A stretch of DNA of 64,000 nucleotides from Virgibacillus litoralis (GTDB taxonomy: Bacteria; Bacillota; Bacilli; Bacillales; Amphibacillaceae), in NCBI RefSeq assembly GCF_017873675.1, contig NZ_JAGGKK010000018.1, positions 1 to 64,000 of the forward strand, read 5' to 3'. The notes beneath the pieces were generated by a model. That model was not told the origin of the DNA. It ran no database searches and worked only from the letters and a program-made list of their open reading frames with translations. The translations under genes and the position numbers were made by a program. Below are positions 9,538 to 17,264 of the stretch, piece after piece (the first letter of the stretch is position 1; every line of letters begins with the position of its first letter).

Positions 9538-10884
9538 ATGACACATATTAATTTTTCATACAGTAAAGCACTAGATTTCTTCAGTCAAAATGAAATTAAT
9601 TATTTACAGGAATATGTAACGTCAGCTCACAACGCATTACATAATAAAACCGGGCCAGGAAGTGACTTTTTAGGATGGATTGATTTACCTGAAACATATG
9701 ACAAAGAGGAATTTTCCCGCATTAAGTCAGCAGCTGCCCGAATAAAACAAGACACTGATATATTACTTGTTATCGGGATCGGTGGTTCCTATCTTGGTGC
9801 ACGCGCAGCGATTGAAATGCTAAACCACTCTTTTCAAAACCTTCTATCTGAGGATAAACGGAAGGCACCTCAGATTATTTTTGTTGGTCATCATATGAGT
9901 TCAACTTATATGACCGAGTTATTCGATTTACTTGAAGGCAAAGATGTATCGATAAATATTATTTCTAAAAGCGGAACAACTACTGAACCTGCTATCGCAT
10001 TTCGGATTTTTAAGAAATTTTTGGAAGAAAAATACGGCCAAGATGCAGCCAAAAAACGAATTTATGCAACAACTGATAAAGCAAAAGGCGCATTAAAAAC
10101 AGTTGCCGATGAAGAAGGCTATGAATCCTTCGTTATTCCAGATGATGTTGGGGGCCGTTATTCCGTTCTTACTGCGGTTGGATTGTTACCTATTGCAGCT
10201 AGTGGTGTATCCATTGACGAAGTGATGCATGGTGCACAAGCAGCCATGAGCGACTTAACAGAGCCATCATTAACGGAAAACCCAGCATATCAGTACGCCG
10301 CAGTCCGAAATGTACTATATAATAAAGGTAAAACAGTCGAAATGCTTGTCAATTATGAACCACACCTTCAATATGTTTCTGAATGGTGGAAACAATTGTT
10401 TGGTGAAAGTGAAGGCAAAGACCAAAAAGGAATTTTTCCAGCGTCAGCCAACTTCACGACAGACCTACATTCGATGGGACAATACATCCAAGACGGGCGA
10501 CGCGACCTTTTTGAGACAGTTTTACATGTGAATAAATCAAAAAAAGATATTACGTTAGAATCAGATGAAGCAAATTCGGATGGACTTAATTATCTTGCTG
10601 GTCACACAATTCACAACATCAATGAGAAAGCATATCAAGGAACACTGCTAGCACATACCGACGGAAATGTCCCCAATCTTATTATTGAGTTACCAGAACT
10701 TGATGCATACACATTCGGTTACATGGTTTACTTTTTAGAGAAAGCATGTGCAATTAGTGGTTATCTGCTAGGCGTTAATCCGTTTGATCAACCTGGTGTA
10801 GAGGCTTATAAGAAAAATATGTTCGCACTGCTCGGCAAACCAGGATATGAGGAAGAGAAAACTAAATTAGAGAAACGATTGTAA
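9538..10884 (+). CDS. pgi: Glucose-6-phosphate isomerase
   Basis: Interconverts glucose 6-phosphate and fructose 6-phosphate in glycolysis and gluconeogenesis. The 448 residues match the short bacterial PGI form (about 450). Visible signatures are [13 protein letters not shown] (sugar-phosphate binding), [10 protein letters not shown] (SIS phosphate loop), [16 protein letters not shown] and the C-terminal helix with [15 protein letters not shown] start at the ATG at 9538, directly after GAAGGAGGAAAAC; the open frame extends 20 codons upstream without a binding site. The gene is monocistronic with its own terminator. Confidence 0.96.
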   Translation: MTHINFSYSKALDFFSQNEINYLQEYVTSAHNALHNKTGPGSDFLGWIDLPETYDKEEFSRIKSAAARIKQDTDILLVIGIGGSYLGARAAIEMLNHSFQNLLSEDKRKAPQIIFVGHHMSSTYMTELFDLLEGKDVSINIISKSGTTTEPAIAFRIFKKFLEEKYGQDAAKKRIYATTDKAKGALKTVADEEGYESFVIPDDVGGRYSVLTAVGLLPIAASGVSIDEVMHGAQAAMSDLTEPSLTENPAYQYAAVRNVLYNKGKTVEMLVNYEPHLQYVSEWWKQLFGESEGKDQKGIFPASANFTTDLHSMGQYIQDGRRDLFETVLHVNKSKKDITLESDEANSDGLNYLAGHTIHNINEKAYQGTLLAHTDGNVPNLIIELPELDAYTFGYMVYFLEKACAISGYLLGVNPFDQPGVEAYKKNMFALLGKPGYEEEKTKLEKRL

Positions 10885-10898
10885 CTAGTTAAAGCTGA

Positions 10899-10937
10899 AG
10901 AGCGTTGAATTGCTAAGCAATTTAATGCTCTTTCTTT
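10899..10937 (+). terminator. Intrinsic terminator of pgi
   Basis: Hairpin AGAGC-TT-AATTGC / GCAATT-AA-GCTCT, then TTCTTTG. It starts 15 bases after the stop codon. Confidence 0.75.
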
Positions 10938-10975
10938 GCTTCACAAGTGTAATTGCTGAATAAACGGGAATGTGC

Positions 10976-11312
10976 TCCCTCTTCTGGCGATTCAGCTCTC
11001 TTCTCGTGATTAAGCACATCCTTCTCGTGATTCAGCACTTCCTTCTGGCGATTCCACTCCCTCTTCTGTTGATTCAACCCTCTCTTCTCGTGATTCAGCA
11101 CATCCTTCTATTGATTCCGCTCCCTTTTCTGTTGATTCAGCCCTCTCTTCTCGTGATTCAGCACATCCTTCTGTTGATTCCGCTCCCTTTTCTGTTGATT
11201 CAGCCCTCTCTTCTCGTGATTCCACTCCCTCTTCTCGCGATTCCTCTCCCTCTTCTGTTGATTCAACCCTCTCTTCTCGCGATTCCTCTCCCTCTTCTCG
11301 TGATTCTTCCAT
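10976..11312. repeat. 21-bp tandem minisatellite (about 15 to 16 units)
   Basis: The GATTC anchor recurs every 21 bases from 11008 to 11302 with no insertion or deletion, giving 15 units in exact register, plus one further unit 19 bases to the left. The unit is close to TTCTCGTGATTCAGCACATCC, with third-block variants CGCTCCC, CAGCCCT and ACTCCCT. Because 21 is a multiple of three, both strands stay open. On the minus strand an ATG at 11312 preceded by GGGAGGAAGG begins a 100-codon frame of acidic heptads of the type ESREEG-VESTEE, ending at 11010. I cannot tell whether that frame is translated. A similarly spaced AT-rich array lies at 26161-26300. Confidence 0.9.
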
Positions 11313-11395
11313 TTGCCTTCCTCCCTCCCCTGTAATTATGAAACGAAACAAATAATGTTATAAGTTTCATCCATTGGAAAAAAATTAAAGATTTT

Positions 11396-11424
11396 TTGTC
11401 AATTTATGTTTAAATTTATATACA
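11396..11424 (+). promoter_or_regulatory. Strong sigma-A-type promoter upstream of patB
   Basis: TTGTCA at 11396-11401 and TATACA at 11419-11424 with a 17-base spacer. The -10 hexamer overlaps the left arm of an inverted repeat (ACAGGGGG-TAATAC at 11422-11435, GTATT-CCCCCTGT at about 11456-11468). Confidence 0.6.
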
Positions 11425-11503
11425 GGGGGTAATACTAAAATTGTAAGACTTTCTCGTATTCCCCCTGTAAGCAAGGCGTATAAGCGCTTTGCTTTTTTTT
11501 TGT
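11422..11503 (+). ncRNA. Candidate leader RNA or small RNA ahead of patB, ending in an intrinsic terminator
   Basis: Downstream of the promoter lie an inverted repeat, ACAGGGGG-TAATAC / GTATT-CCCCCTGT with a loop of about 20 bases, and then a clear intrinsic terminator: AAGCAAGGCG at 11469-11478 and CGCTTTGCTT at 11485-11494, followed by nine T residues. The product would be about 70 nucleotides if transcription starts near 11431. It lies wholly between pgi, which has its own terminator, and patB, so it is either an attenuator in the patB leader or a free small RNA. A TATAAT at 11515-11520 could give patB a second promoter. No known riboswitch class was recognised. Confidence 0.4.
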
Positions 11504-11549
11504 GTTTAATCCGATATAATTGAGTTATTGATAAGTAGGAGGTTTTACA

Positions 11550-12719
11550 ATGGGAATATTTGAAAAAGTTCACGACCGTAAAAATACACGTTCAGTAAAA
11601 TGGGATATGCTAAAACCTGTTTTCCAAACAGAAGATGTCCTGCCAATGTGGGTAGCTGATATGGATTTCCAAGCTCCACAAGCTGTAAACGATGCATTAA
11701 AAGATCGTGCTGATCACGGTATTTACGGATACACCATCATAGACGACGATGTGAAAGACTCAATCATAAATTGGGTTACCAAGCGACATGATTGGAAAAT
11801 CAACTCAGAATGGCTTTCATTCAGCCCGGGTGTCGTCACAAGCTTGCATATGGCCATTCAGGCATTTACTGAGCCAAATGATAAAGTTCTAATCCAATCA
11901 CCTGTATACACGCCATTTTACAGTGTAATAGAGACACATAACAGAGAAGTTGTTAAAAATCCTCTTCAACAGAAAGATAATTATTACCATATTGATTTCA
12001 ATGACTTTGAAAATAAATTAAAGCAAGGGGTTAAGGCATTTGTTTTATGCTCCCCACATAACCCTGTTGGTCGTGTTTGGACAAAAGAGGAGCTACAAGA
12101 AATGGCACGGCTTTGCCTGAAATATGATGCATTAATTTTATCAGATGAAATCCATGGCGATCTAGTTTATCCGAACGAGAAGCATATTCCGATTGCCTCA
12201 CTTTCTGACGACATTGCCGACCAAACAATTACATGCATGTCCCCATCAAAGACGTTTAATCTTGCCGGACTGCAAGCATCGTATGTTATCACTACAGACA
12301 AGGAAAAGAGAGATACACTAAACAAACAGTTGAATAGTCAAGGGCATCATATGCTTAATACAATGGGGAATACAGCAATGGAGGCTGCATACTTACATGG
12401 TGAAGAATGGCTAGATGAACTAAGGACTGTACTAAAGGAACATCAGGAATATGTAACAAAAAAGTTTGAGGAAAATACCGATGTTCTTAAAGTCATCCGT
12501 TCAGAAGGTACTTATTTACTTTGGATTGATTGCAGTGCCATGGAAATGGACAGCGAACAACTAAAGAAATTCATGATTGAAAATGCCAAAGTTGGACTGA
12601 ATACAGGTACCGATTATGGTGAAGAAGGAAAAACATTCATGCGCATGAACATCGCATGTCCTCGAGAAACGTTGGAAGAAGGAGTTAAACGGATAATCGA
12701 TGCTGTGAATAAATTATAA
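11550..12719 (+). CDS. patB: PatB/MalY family PLP-dependent cystathionine beta-lyase (C-S lyase)
   Basis: Fold-type I pyridoxal-phosphate enzyme of 389 residues. The MalY/PatB family cleaves C-S bonds in cystathionine and cysteine, releasing a thiol, pyruvate and ammonia. Visible features are the substrate-side MWVADMDF motif (33-40), the SPHNPVGR loop, the cofactor aspartate in LSDEIHGDLVYP (Asp199) and the Schiff-base lysine in SPSKTFNLAGLQ (Lys234). AGTAGGAGG precedes the ATG. The B. subtilis gene occurs in the same kinB-kapB-patB neighbourhood; here kapB is 1 kb away, but sodC and a small ORF intervene on the other strand. Regulation may involve the terminator structure upstream. Confidence 0.92.
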   Translation: MGIFEKVHDRKNTRSVKWDMLKPVFQTEDVLPMWVADMDFQAPQAVNDALKDRADHGIYGYTIIDDDVKDSIINWVTKRHDWKINSEWLSFSPGVVTSLHMAIQAFTEPNDKVLIQSPVYTPFYSVIETHNREVVKNPLQQKDNYYHIDFNDFENKLKQGVKAFVLCSPHNPVGRVWTKEELQEMARLCLKYDALILSDEIHGDLVYPNEKHIPIASLSDDIADQTITCMSPSKTFNLAGLQASYVITTDKEKRDTLNKQLNSQGHHMLNTMGNTAMEAAYLHGEEWLDELRTVLKEHQEYVTKKFEENTDVLKVIRSEGTYLLWIDCSAMEMDSEQLKKFMIENAKVGLNTGTDYGEEGKTFMRMNIACPRETLEEGVKRIIDAVNKL

Positions 12720-12760
12720 AAAAATTGCTCTCTCGACTAATGTTGAGAGAGCAATTTTTT
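12718..12760. terminator. Bidirectional terminator between patB and sodC
   Basis: Perfect stem AAAAATTGCTCTCTC / GAGAGAGCAATTTTT with a short loop, shared by the two convergent genes. Confidence 0.9.
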
Positions 12761-12771
12761 CATATAAACTT

Positions 12772-13341
12772 TTATTCCTCTTGCTTTTCATTAAACTTAG
12801 TAGGGTCTGTCGGAGCCTCTTTCGTCTCATTGGGCTCTTTTAATATTTTGCCACATGCTATCCTTGCACCGGAATTTCCACCAGGCTGACTTACTCCATC
12901 ATCCTGCCCTTCATGAATAATTAAGGCTGTCCCTTCGCCTTTAAGAATAGATTTTTTGCCTTCCATAATTGTTGCGCCAGCAAGCATTAATTCAGCTTTA
13001 ACAAGCCCACCAGAATCCGCTTCAACATTTGGTAAATCACCTAAATGAGATCCTTCTGGATGCATTAATCCATGCTCTTTCCCATCTGGATTGAAGTGAT
13101 TTCCAGCACTAGTAAATTCAGGTCCCTCACACTTAGGATACTCATGAACGTGAATTCCATGATACCCAGGCGCTAACCCCTCAAGCTTTAGTTTTACTTG
13201 TACACCCTCTGGTCTTTCAGATAACTTTGCTGTACCGATCATATCCCCAGATTCGTTGTACATGTCAACGGACCTTGCCGTTTCTTCATTTGATTGACAT
13301 GAAGCTAGAATAAGTAATAATACTATGATGAAAACCCTCAT
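12772..13341 (-). CDS. sodC: Superoxide dismutase family lipoprotein (Cu/Zn type, YojM/SodC)
   Basis: A 189-residue exported lipoprotein: a hydrophobic N-terminus with lipobox LILASC and acylated Cys15. The mature part is a Cu/Zn-SOD beta barrel. The usual ligands all seem present: HVH (copper), the bridging His in GNHFNP, the zinc His/Asp set in GLMHPEGSHLGDLPN, and the last copper His in IIHEGQDD. The disulfide cysteines are in PKCEG and IACG. The B. subtilis homologue YojM is reported to lack copper ligands, so this copy may be more likely to be active; that is inference. The C-terminal 25 residues are a charged, low-complexity tail. Confidence 0.88.
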   Translation of the reverse strand: MRVFIIVLLLILASCQSNEETARSVDMYNESGDMIGTAKLSERPEGVQVKLKLEGLAPGYHGIHVHEYPKCEGPEFTSAGNHFNPDGKEHGLMHPEGSHLGDLPNVEADSGGLVKAELMLAGATIMEGKKSILKGEGTALIIHEGQDDGVSQPGGNSGARIACGKILKEPNETKEAPTDPTKFNEKQEE

Positions 13342-13397
13342 GAACGCTACTCCTTTACAGATGCTTTACTAAAAGTATCTGCAATTAACCAAAAATT

Positions 13398-13425
13398 AAA
13401 CGAGCCTATTTTTATAAGCTCGTTA
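13398..13425 (-). terminator. Hairpin terminator after the 59-residue membrane ORF
   Basis: AACGAGC / GCTCGTT stem overlapping the stop codon of the small ORF, with a weak T-rich tail (TAATTTTT) on the minus strand. Confidence 0.5.
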
Positions 13426-13602
13426 CTCTTTATCGTCAAAAGACTTTTCCTGGTATTGTTCATTAAACTTTTTCTCTTCTTTTTTAGACACTCTGTAGAA
13501 AAAGTACATAACCACTGCGGCACCAATCATAAAAATGACTAGCTGTATAATAGCCGGAATATATTCAGTTTTATCTTCTGGAAAATATAAAAATTCCATC
13601 AT
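13423..13602 (-). CDS. Small single-pass membrane protein, 59 residues, unrecognised
   Basis: I do not recognise the family. The frame starts MMEFLYFP and has one hydrophobic helix (IPAIIQLVIFMIGAAVVMYFF, about residues 16-36), then a Lys/Glu-rich cytoplasmic tail (VSKKEEKKF ... DDKE). AAGGAT about ten bases upstream of ATG 13602 is a usable ribosome binding site; a second ATG follows immediately. A terminator hairpin covers its stop codon, and sodC lies downstream on the same strand. Size, clean start signal and membrane topology make it a likely real gene. No function is suggested. Confidence 0.6.
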   Translation of the reverse strand: MMEFLYFPEDKTEYIPAIIQLVIFMIGAAVVMYFFYRVSKKEEKKFNEQYQEKSFDDKE

Positions 13603-13723
13603 TGCTGCTCACATCCTTAGACTATATTATATCACTTTTAAATACTCAAGCTAAATAGAAAACCTTAATAATTGCTTAAGCGACTACTATTTTGGCACAA
13701 TAGAGTAAAGGGAGGCTAGTAAA

Positions 13724-14119
13724 ATGACATCGATTAATGTTGGAGATACTGTACGTGCAAACTATAATTCAGGAAAATACATAGGAGAAGTAATGGAAGA
13801 TCGTGGCAAACGATTTTTGATTAAGGTTCTTGCAGTTGAGAAACATCCAATGCAAGGGGACCTTCATAATCCAGGTCAAGTGGATGGCGTATTTTTTCAT
13901 GAGCGAAAGGCTCTAGCGCATTATGAAAAAATGAATGTAGTTAAATCAGCTGTACATCCATTTGAAGGAGAAGTACCTGATTATAATCAATCATTACATG
14001 AAGCAATTGATAATCAAAAGCAAAAGCTTGCCTTAAAAGATTCAGAGTTCAATCAAAAGGCATTGGAATGGATAGAAGGATTGGAAGAAAAATATTATAC
14101 TAAAAGCTATTATAAATAG
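13724..14119 (+). CDS. kapB: Kinase-associated protein B (KapB)
   Basis: A 131-residue soluble protein. The N-terminal half is an SH3-like beta fold (INVGDTVRANYNSGKYIGEVMED ... RFLIKVLAVEKHPMQGDLHNP), and the C-terminal half is helical (LHEAIDNQKQKLALKDSEFNQKALEWI). In B. subtilis KapB is encoded next to kinB and helps KinB feed phosphate into the sporulation phosphorelay. Here no histidine kinase gene is adjacent, so if KinB is present it is elsewhere. AAGGGAGG precedes the ATG. Confidence 0.88.
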   Translation: MTSINVGDTVRANYNSGKYIGEVMEDRGKRFLIKVLAVEKHPMQGDLHNPGQVDGVFFHERKALAHYEKMNVVKSAVHPFEGEVPDYNQSLHEAIDNQKQKLALKDSEFNQKALEWIEGLEEKYYTKSYYK

Positions 14120-14123
14120 AAGG

Positions 14124-14154
14124 CAGTCTCACAACTATTGTGAGACTGTTTTTA
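14124..14154 (+). terminator. Intrinsic terminator of kapB
   Basis: Perfect 11-bp stem CAGTCTCACAA / TTGTGAGACTG and a T-run. Confidence 0.88.
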
Positions 14155-15333
14155 TTACGCAGTAGGGACTTTCAGGTTTTTCTTTTTCTTCTCTGGTTGC
14201 CCATATATTTTCCGTGTTATTTTTGGAGCATAATTGAATAGAACCATCCCTAAGAATGCTGCTATTACGATATAAACACCACTGAAAATTTTAATTGACC
14301 CAACAGCAATTCCAGCTATAACAACTGAAAATTCACCTCTTGCACACAGGGATAAGCCCGCGCGTAATGCTACACGCTTTGACAAACCATATAACTTTCC
14401 GCCAACAATCCCGACTGTTATTTTAGCTACAATTGACCATATAATCAGCAAAATTAGCAGTACTGGCATTGGAACGCCTTGACCTAAGTCAACTGTTGTT
14501 CCAAAATAGACAAAGAATGTTGGTAATACAAGATTTTTAATTGGAGATACCGTACCTTCAATTCGATCAATTTTACCAATTTCAGCTAGCATAACACCGG
14601 CTAGGAATGCACCCAGCACTTCGGAGAGACCCAAGTATAATGCCAATCCACCATAGGAAACTGCGATCCCCACTAATAAAGCAAATTTGAAATCTTCATC
14701 GTCGATACGCTGCAGAAACTTTTCAAAATGCTTGAATAATGTTTTTCCTAAGATAATGGCTACAAGTGCCATACCAACTATTTTCCCTAACAATATCGCA
14801 AAATCCAGACCACCAAACGCATCACCTGAACTCATTGCGATTAATATGGCGACTACTATTGGCGCTACTAAGTCCTCAAAGATTAATATACCTAAAATAT
14901 ATTCTGTCTCTGAGTTTGCCATTCTGCCCTTATCATCAAGCAGTTTTGCAGTAATCGATGAACTTGTCGCGTATGTAATACCACCAATTAAAAATGCTGT
15001 AAACCAGTCCATTCCGAAACCGAATGCAATTACGGTTGAAACACCTAAGCTCAGCAATACATCCAAAAGACCTGAACTCCATATTTTCTTAGCTATTCCG
15101 CCTAATCGTTTTGTACTGAATTCCAACCCAAGTACAAAGAACAATAACACGATAGCAATTTCGCTCGAAAAATGTAATATCTCATTATCTTCCAAAAATC
15201 CAGCAAACGAAACACCTAATAAAATATACAATATTACGTTTGGAAACCTTGTTCTAAACCCAATAAAACCTAATACAAATATACCGAGTAATGCTATCCC
15301 GGCACCTAATAATGTTGGGAAATCAGTGAACAA
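14155..15333 (-). CDS. khtU: CPA2-family monovalent cation:proton antiporter, KhtU type
   Basis: Membrane antiporter of 392 residues with about 11-12 hydrophobic helices and the CPA2 hallmarks: FARGEF-like LCARGEFSVV near residue 330 and an Asp/Glu in the mid-membrane DLVAPIVVAI region. KhtU exchanges K+ or Na+ for protons and is activated by KhtT. It starts at TTG 15333, whose ribosome binding site (GAGGAATGATG) overlaps the end of khtT, six bases upstream. This arrangement indicates translational coupling. The tail KKKKNLKVPTA is cytoplasmic. The khtS gene that accompanies khtTU in B. subtilis is not seen here. Confidence 0.85.
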   Translation of the reverse strand: MFTDFPTLLGAGIALLGIFVLGFIGFRTRFPNVILYILLGVSFAGFLEDNEILHFSSEIAIVLLFFVLGLEFSTKRLGGIAKKIWSSGLLDVLLSLGVSTVIAFGFGMDWFTAFLIGGITYATSSSITAKLLDDKGRMANSETEYILGILIFEDLVAPIVVAILIAMSSGDAFGGLDFAILLGKIVGMALVAIILGKTLFKHFEKFLQRIDDEDFKFALLVGIAVSYGGLALYLGLSEVLGAFLAGVMLAEIGKIDRIEGTVSPIKNLVLPTFFVYFGTTVDLGQGVPMPVLLILLIIWSIVAKITVGIVGGKLYGLSKRVALRAGLSLCARGEFSVVIAGIAVGSIKIFSGVYIVIAAFLGMVLFNYAPKITRKIYGQPEKKKKNLKVPTA

Positions 15334-15339
15334 AACTCA

Positions 15340-15828
15340 TCATTCCTCACCCTTACATAGCTTTGATAAGGTGGATATTTGATCTTCTTTTCCAACAGAC
15401 ATTAGAATATCACCCGGTTTTAATGTGGTGTCTGCTTCAGGTATCGCAGTAACATCATCACCATGAACAATTCCAATTATAGTTGCACCACTTTTATTAC
15501 GAACATCTGATTCTTCAATTGTCTTATGCGCAAGTGAAGATGCCTCTTCTAGTGTTATATAATCAATTATAATCTGACGTTTAAACATACGCATCTTATC
15601 GATACCGACAGGCTGATAGGTTGCACCAAGTAATTGAGCAGCAATTTCTCTCGTTTCATCTGGCGTAAGATCCATAGCAAAATCTGCTTCATCACTATCA
15701 GCGTCATCAAAGAAATACAGTTCTCTTTTACCTGTATGGTGTACGATAATCACTAGCATGTCATCTTCAGCAGTCTTCATTGAAATTTTCTGACCAATTC
15801 CAGGAAGCTGGGAAACAGAAATATTCAT
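15340..15828 (-). CDS. khtT: Antiporter regulatory subunit with TrkA-C (RCK_C) domain, KhtT type
   Basis: A 162-residue soluble protein with two parts: an N-terminal domain typical of KhtT (PGIGQKISMKTAEDDMLVIIVHHTGKRELYFF) and a C-terminal RCK_C domain (about 75-160) ending in the strand motif TTLKPGDILMSVGK. RCK_C domains bind cyclic nucleotides or ions and gate the partner. The gene is directly upstream of khtU. AGAGGTGACTTAA precedes the ATG. Confidence 0.87.
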   Translation of the reverse strand: MNISVSQLPGIGQKISMKTAEDDMLVIIVHHTGKRELYFFDDADSDEADFAMDLTPDETREIAAQLLGATYQPVGIDKMRMFKRQIIIDYITLEEASSLAHKTIEESDVRNKSGATIIGIVHGDDVTAIPEADTTLKPGDILMSVGKEDQISTLSKLCKGEE

Positions 15829-15930
15829 TTAAGTCACCTCTTCTTAATTGTTATAATTATGTCGCCAGATTCAGCGGCGAAAATTGCATTTATACTTATT
15901 TTTGAAAATTCCATATATTCCATCAGTGTA

Positions 15931-15961
15931 AAATAAAAAGCTAGAGAATAAATCCCTAGCT
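15931..15961 (-). terminator. Intrinsic terminator of the HPr gene
   Basis: AGCTAG..CCCTAGCT-type stem with T-rich sequence following on the minus strand, just after the HPr stop codon. Confidence 0.65.
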
Positions 15962-15968
15962 CGATTAA

Positions 15969-16232
15969 TTATTCACCTAAATGTTCTTTAAGTACTTCTG
16001 TTACACCTTTGATTGCTTCGTCTTCATCGCTTCCTGTTGCAGAGATTTTCACTTCTGCTCCTTTAGGAATTCCTAGTGACATAACACCCATAATCGATTT
16101 AAGGTTAACACTTTTTTCATTATATGAAATTTCAACCTCTGATTCAAATTGTCCAGCCTTATTTACCAACAGTGTAGCTGGACGTGCATGTACACCAGTA
16201 TCTGCTGTAATTGTAAATGATTGTTCTTGCAT
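15969..16232 (-). CDS. ptsH: HPr family phosphocarrier protein
   Basis: An 87-residue HPr. His15 in TGVHARPAT is the phosphotransferase site used by enzyme I. Ser46 in [13 protein letters not shown] is the regulatory site used by HPr kinase in carbon catabolite repression. Having both distinguishes it from Crh, which lacks His15. It is not followed by ptsI, which is unusual since ptsH and ptsI normally form an operon in Bacillales; here khtT and deoD are the neighbours, on opposite strands. It could be the main HPr in a rearranged genome or a second copy. GGAAGGATGAG precedes the ATG. Confidence 0.92.
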   Translation of the reverse strand: MQEQSFTITADTGVHARPATLLVNKAGQFESEVEISYNEKSVNLKSIMGVMSLGIPKGAEVKISATGSDEDEAIKGVTEVLKEHLGE

Positions 16233-16433
16233 TATGACTCATCCTTCCAACAATAATATCCTTAATTATGTATCTCTATTATATGAAATACTTAACTTCA
16301 TTATATACAATTATTATCTCGATTGAAACAAAAAAGCAATAAATTACCGATTTATTTAACTTATTTGTTTTTGCATACCCATTATGATAACGTTACTTTT
16401 GTATCATTATCTAATATAGGAGGAAACATTCAC

Positions 16434-17144
16434 ATGAGTGTGCATATTGGAGCAAATAAAGGCGATATTGCTGACAAAATTTTATTACCTGGTGATCCTT
16501 TACGAGCAAAGTTTATTGCAGATACGTTTCTAGAAGACGTGACACAATATAATAATGTGCGAGGAATGTATGGATATACAGGAACGTATAAGGGTGAGCG
16601 TATATCTGTTCAAGGTACAGGAATGGGTGTACCATCCATCTCTATCTACGTAAACGAATTAATCCAAAGTTATGATGTTCAAAAATTAATTCGAGTAGGT
16701 ACGTGTGGCGCAATTCAAAAAGATGTTCAGGTCCGGGACGTAATTCTAGCTCAGGGAGCAACAACTGATTCGCAAATGAATCGAATGATCTTTAATGGTA
16801 TTGATTATGCACCATTAGCTGATTTCGATTTACTAAAGAATGCATATGATGTAGGTATTAATAAAGGCATGAATTTACGGGTAGGAAATGTATTTACAAG
16901 CGATACATTTTATCGTGACAACGCACAAGAGTTAAATGAATTATTGGCTAAGTATAAAGTGCTCGCAATCGAAATGGAAACAACAGCATTATATACACTT
17001 GCTGCCAAGTTTAACCGCCAAGCTCTTTCGGTTCTGACAGTTTCTGACCACATCCTTACTGGTGAGGAAACTTCTTCAGAGGAGCGACAAACAACATTTA
17101 ATGAAATGATGGAAATCGCACTTGATGCAGCGATAAAAGAATAA
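16434..17144 (+). CDS. deoD: Purine-nucleoside phosphorylase, DeoD type
   Basis: Cytoplasmic hexameric phosphorylase of 236 residues that splits purine (deoxy)nucleosides with phosphate, giving free base and (deoxy)ribose 1-phosphate. Motifs include the phosphate-binding [35 protein letters not shown] and the purine-site [10 protein letters not shown] with SDH (VSDHILTGE). ATG 16434 follows ATAGGAGG by nine bases; 37 further upstream codons in frame have no binding site and are ignored. It is monocistronic with its own terminator. Confidence 0.95.
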   Translation: MSVHIGANKGDIADKILLPGDPLRAKFIADTFLEDVTQYNNVRGMYGYTGTYKGERISVQGTGMGVPSISIYVNELIQSYDVQKLIRVGTCGAIQKDVQVRDVILAQGATTDSQMNRMIFNGIDYAPLADFDLLKNAYDVGINKGMNLRVGNVFTSDTFYRDNAQELNELLAKYKVLAIEMETTALYTLAAKFNRQALSVLTVSDHILTGEETSSEERQTTFNEMMEIALDAAIKE

Positions 17145-17150
17145 CTGAGC

Positions 17151-17183
17151 ACAGCCTTTCAATTATGAGAGGCTGTTTTTTAT
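17151..17183 (+). terminator. Intrinsic terminator of deoD
   Basis: ACAGCCT...AGGCTGT stem with a six-base T-run, seven bases after the stop codon. Confidence 0.8.
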
Positions 17184-17190
17184 TTCCATA

Positions 17191-17218
17191 TGTTAACCAA
17201 TAAAAATAACAGTTGACA
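17191..17218 (+). promoter_or_regulatory. BirA (biotin repressor) operator upstream of bioY
   Basis: TGTTAAC at 17191-17197 and GTTGACA at 17212-17218, separated by 14 bases. This fits the known bacterial BirA box of inverted TGTTAAC half-sites with a 14-16 base spacer. The right half-site contains the -35 element of the bioY promoter, so a bound biotinyl-AMP-BirA dimer would block it. Confidence 0.75.
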
Positions 17219-17241
17219 ATAAAAGCGTATTTTTATATCAT
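17213..17241 (+). promoter_or_regulatory. bioY promoter
   Basis: TTGACA at 17213-17218 and TATCAT at 17236-17241 with 17 bases between. The start codon is 24 bases further on. Confidence 0.65.
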
Positions 17242-17264
17242 CAATATGGAAGGGAGCGATAAAA

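Noticed and set aside
10976-11312. CRISPR array
   Set aside because: The units are contiguous 21-mers without unique spacers and no cas genes are nearby; it is a minisatellite.
10970-11335. Plus-strand 121-codon frame rich in Leu/Ile/Pro through the 21-bp array
   Set aside because: Any frame across a 21-bp repeat stays open; there is no ribosome binding site on this strand. The minus-strand frame is the only one with a start signal.
14687-15382. 231-codon frame antisense to khtU/khtT
   Set aside because: A shadow of two well-supported membrane-transport genes; its residues reflect antisense hydrophobic codons.
16381-16420. Catabolite-responsive element upstream of deoD
   Set aside because: TGATAACGTTACTT matches only the first part of the cre consensus; the second half has too many mismatches.
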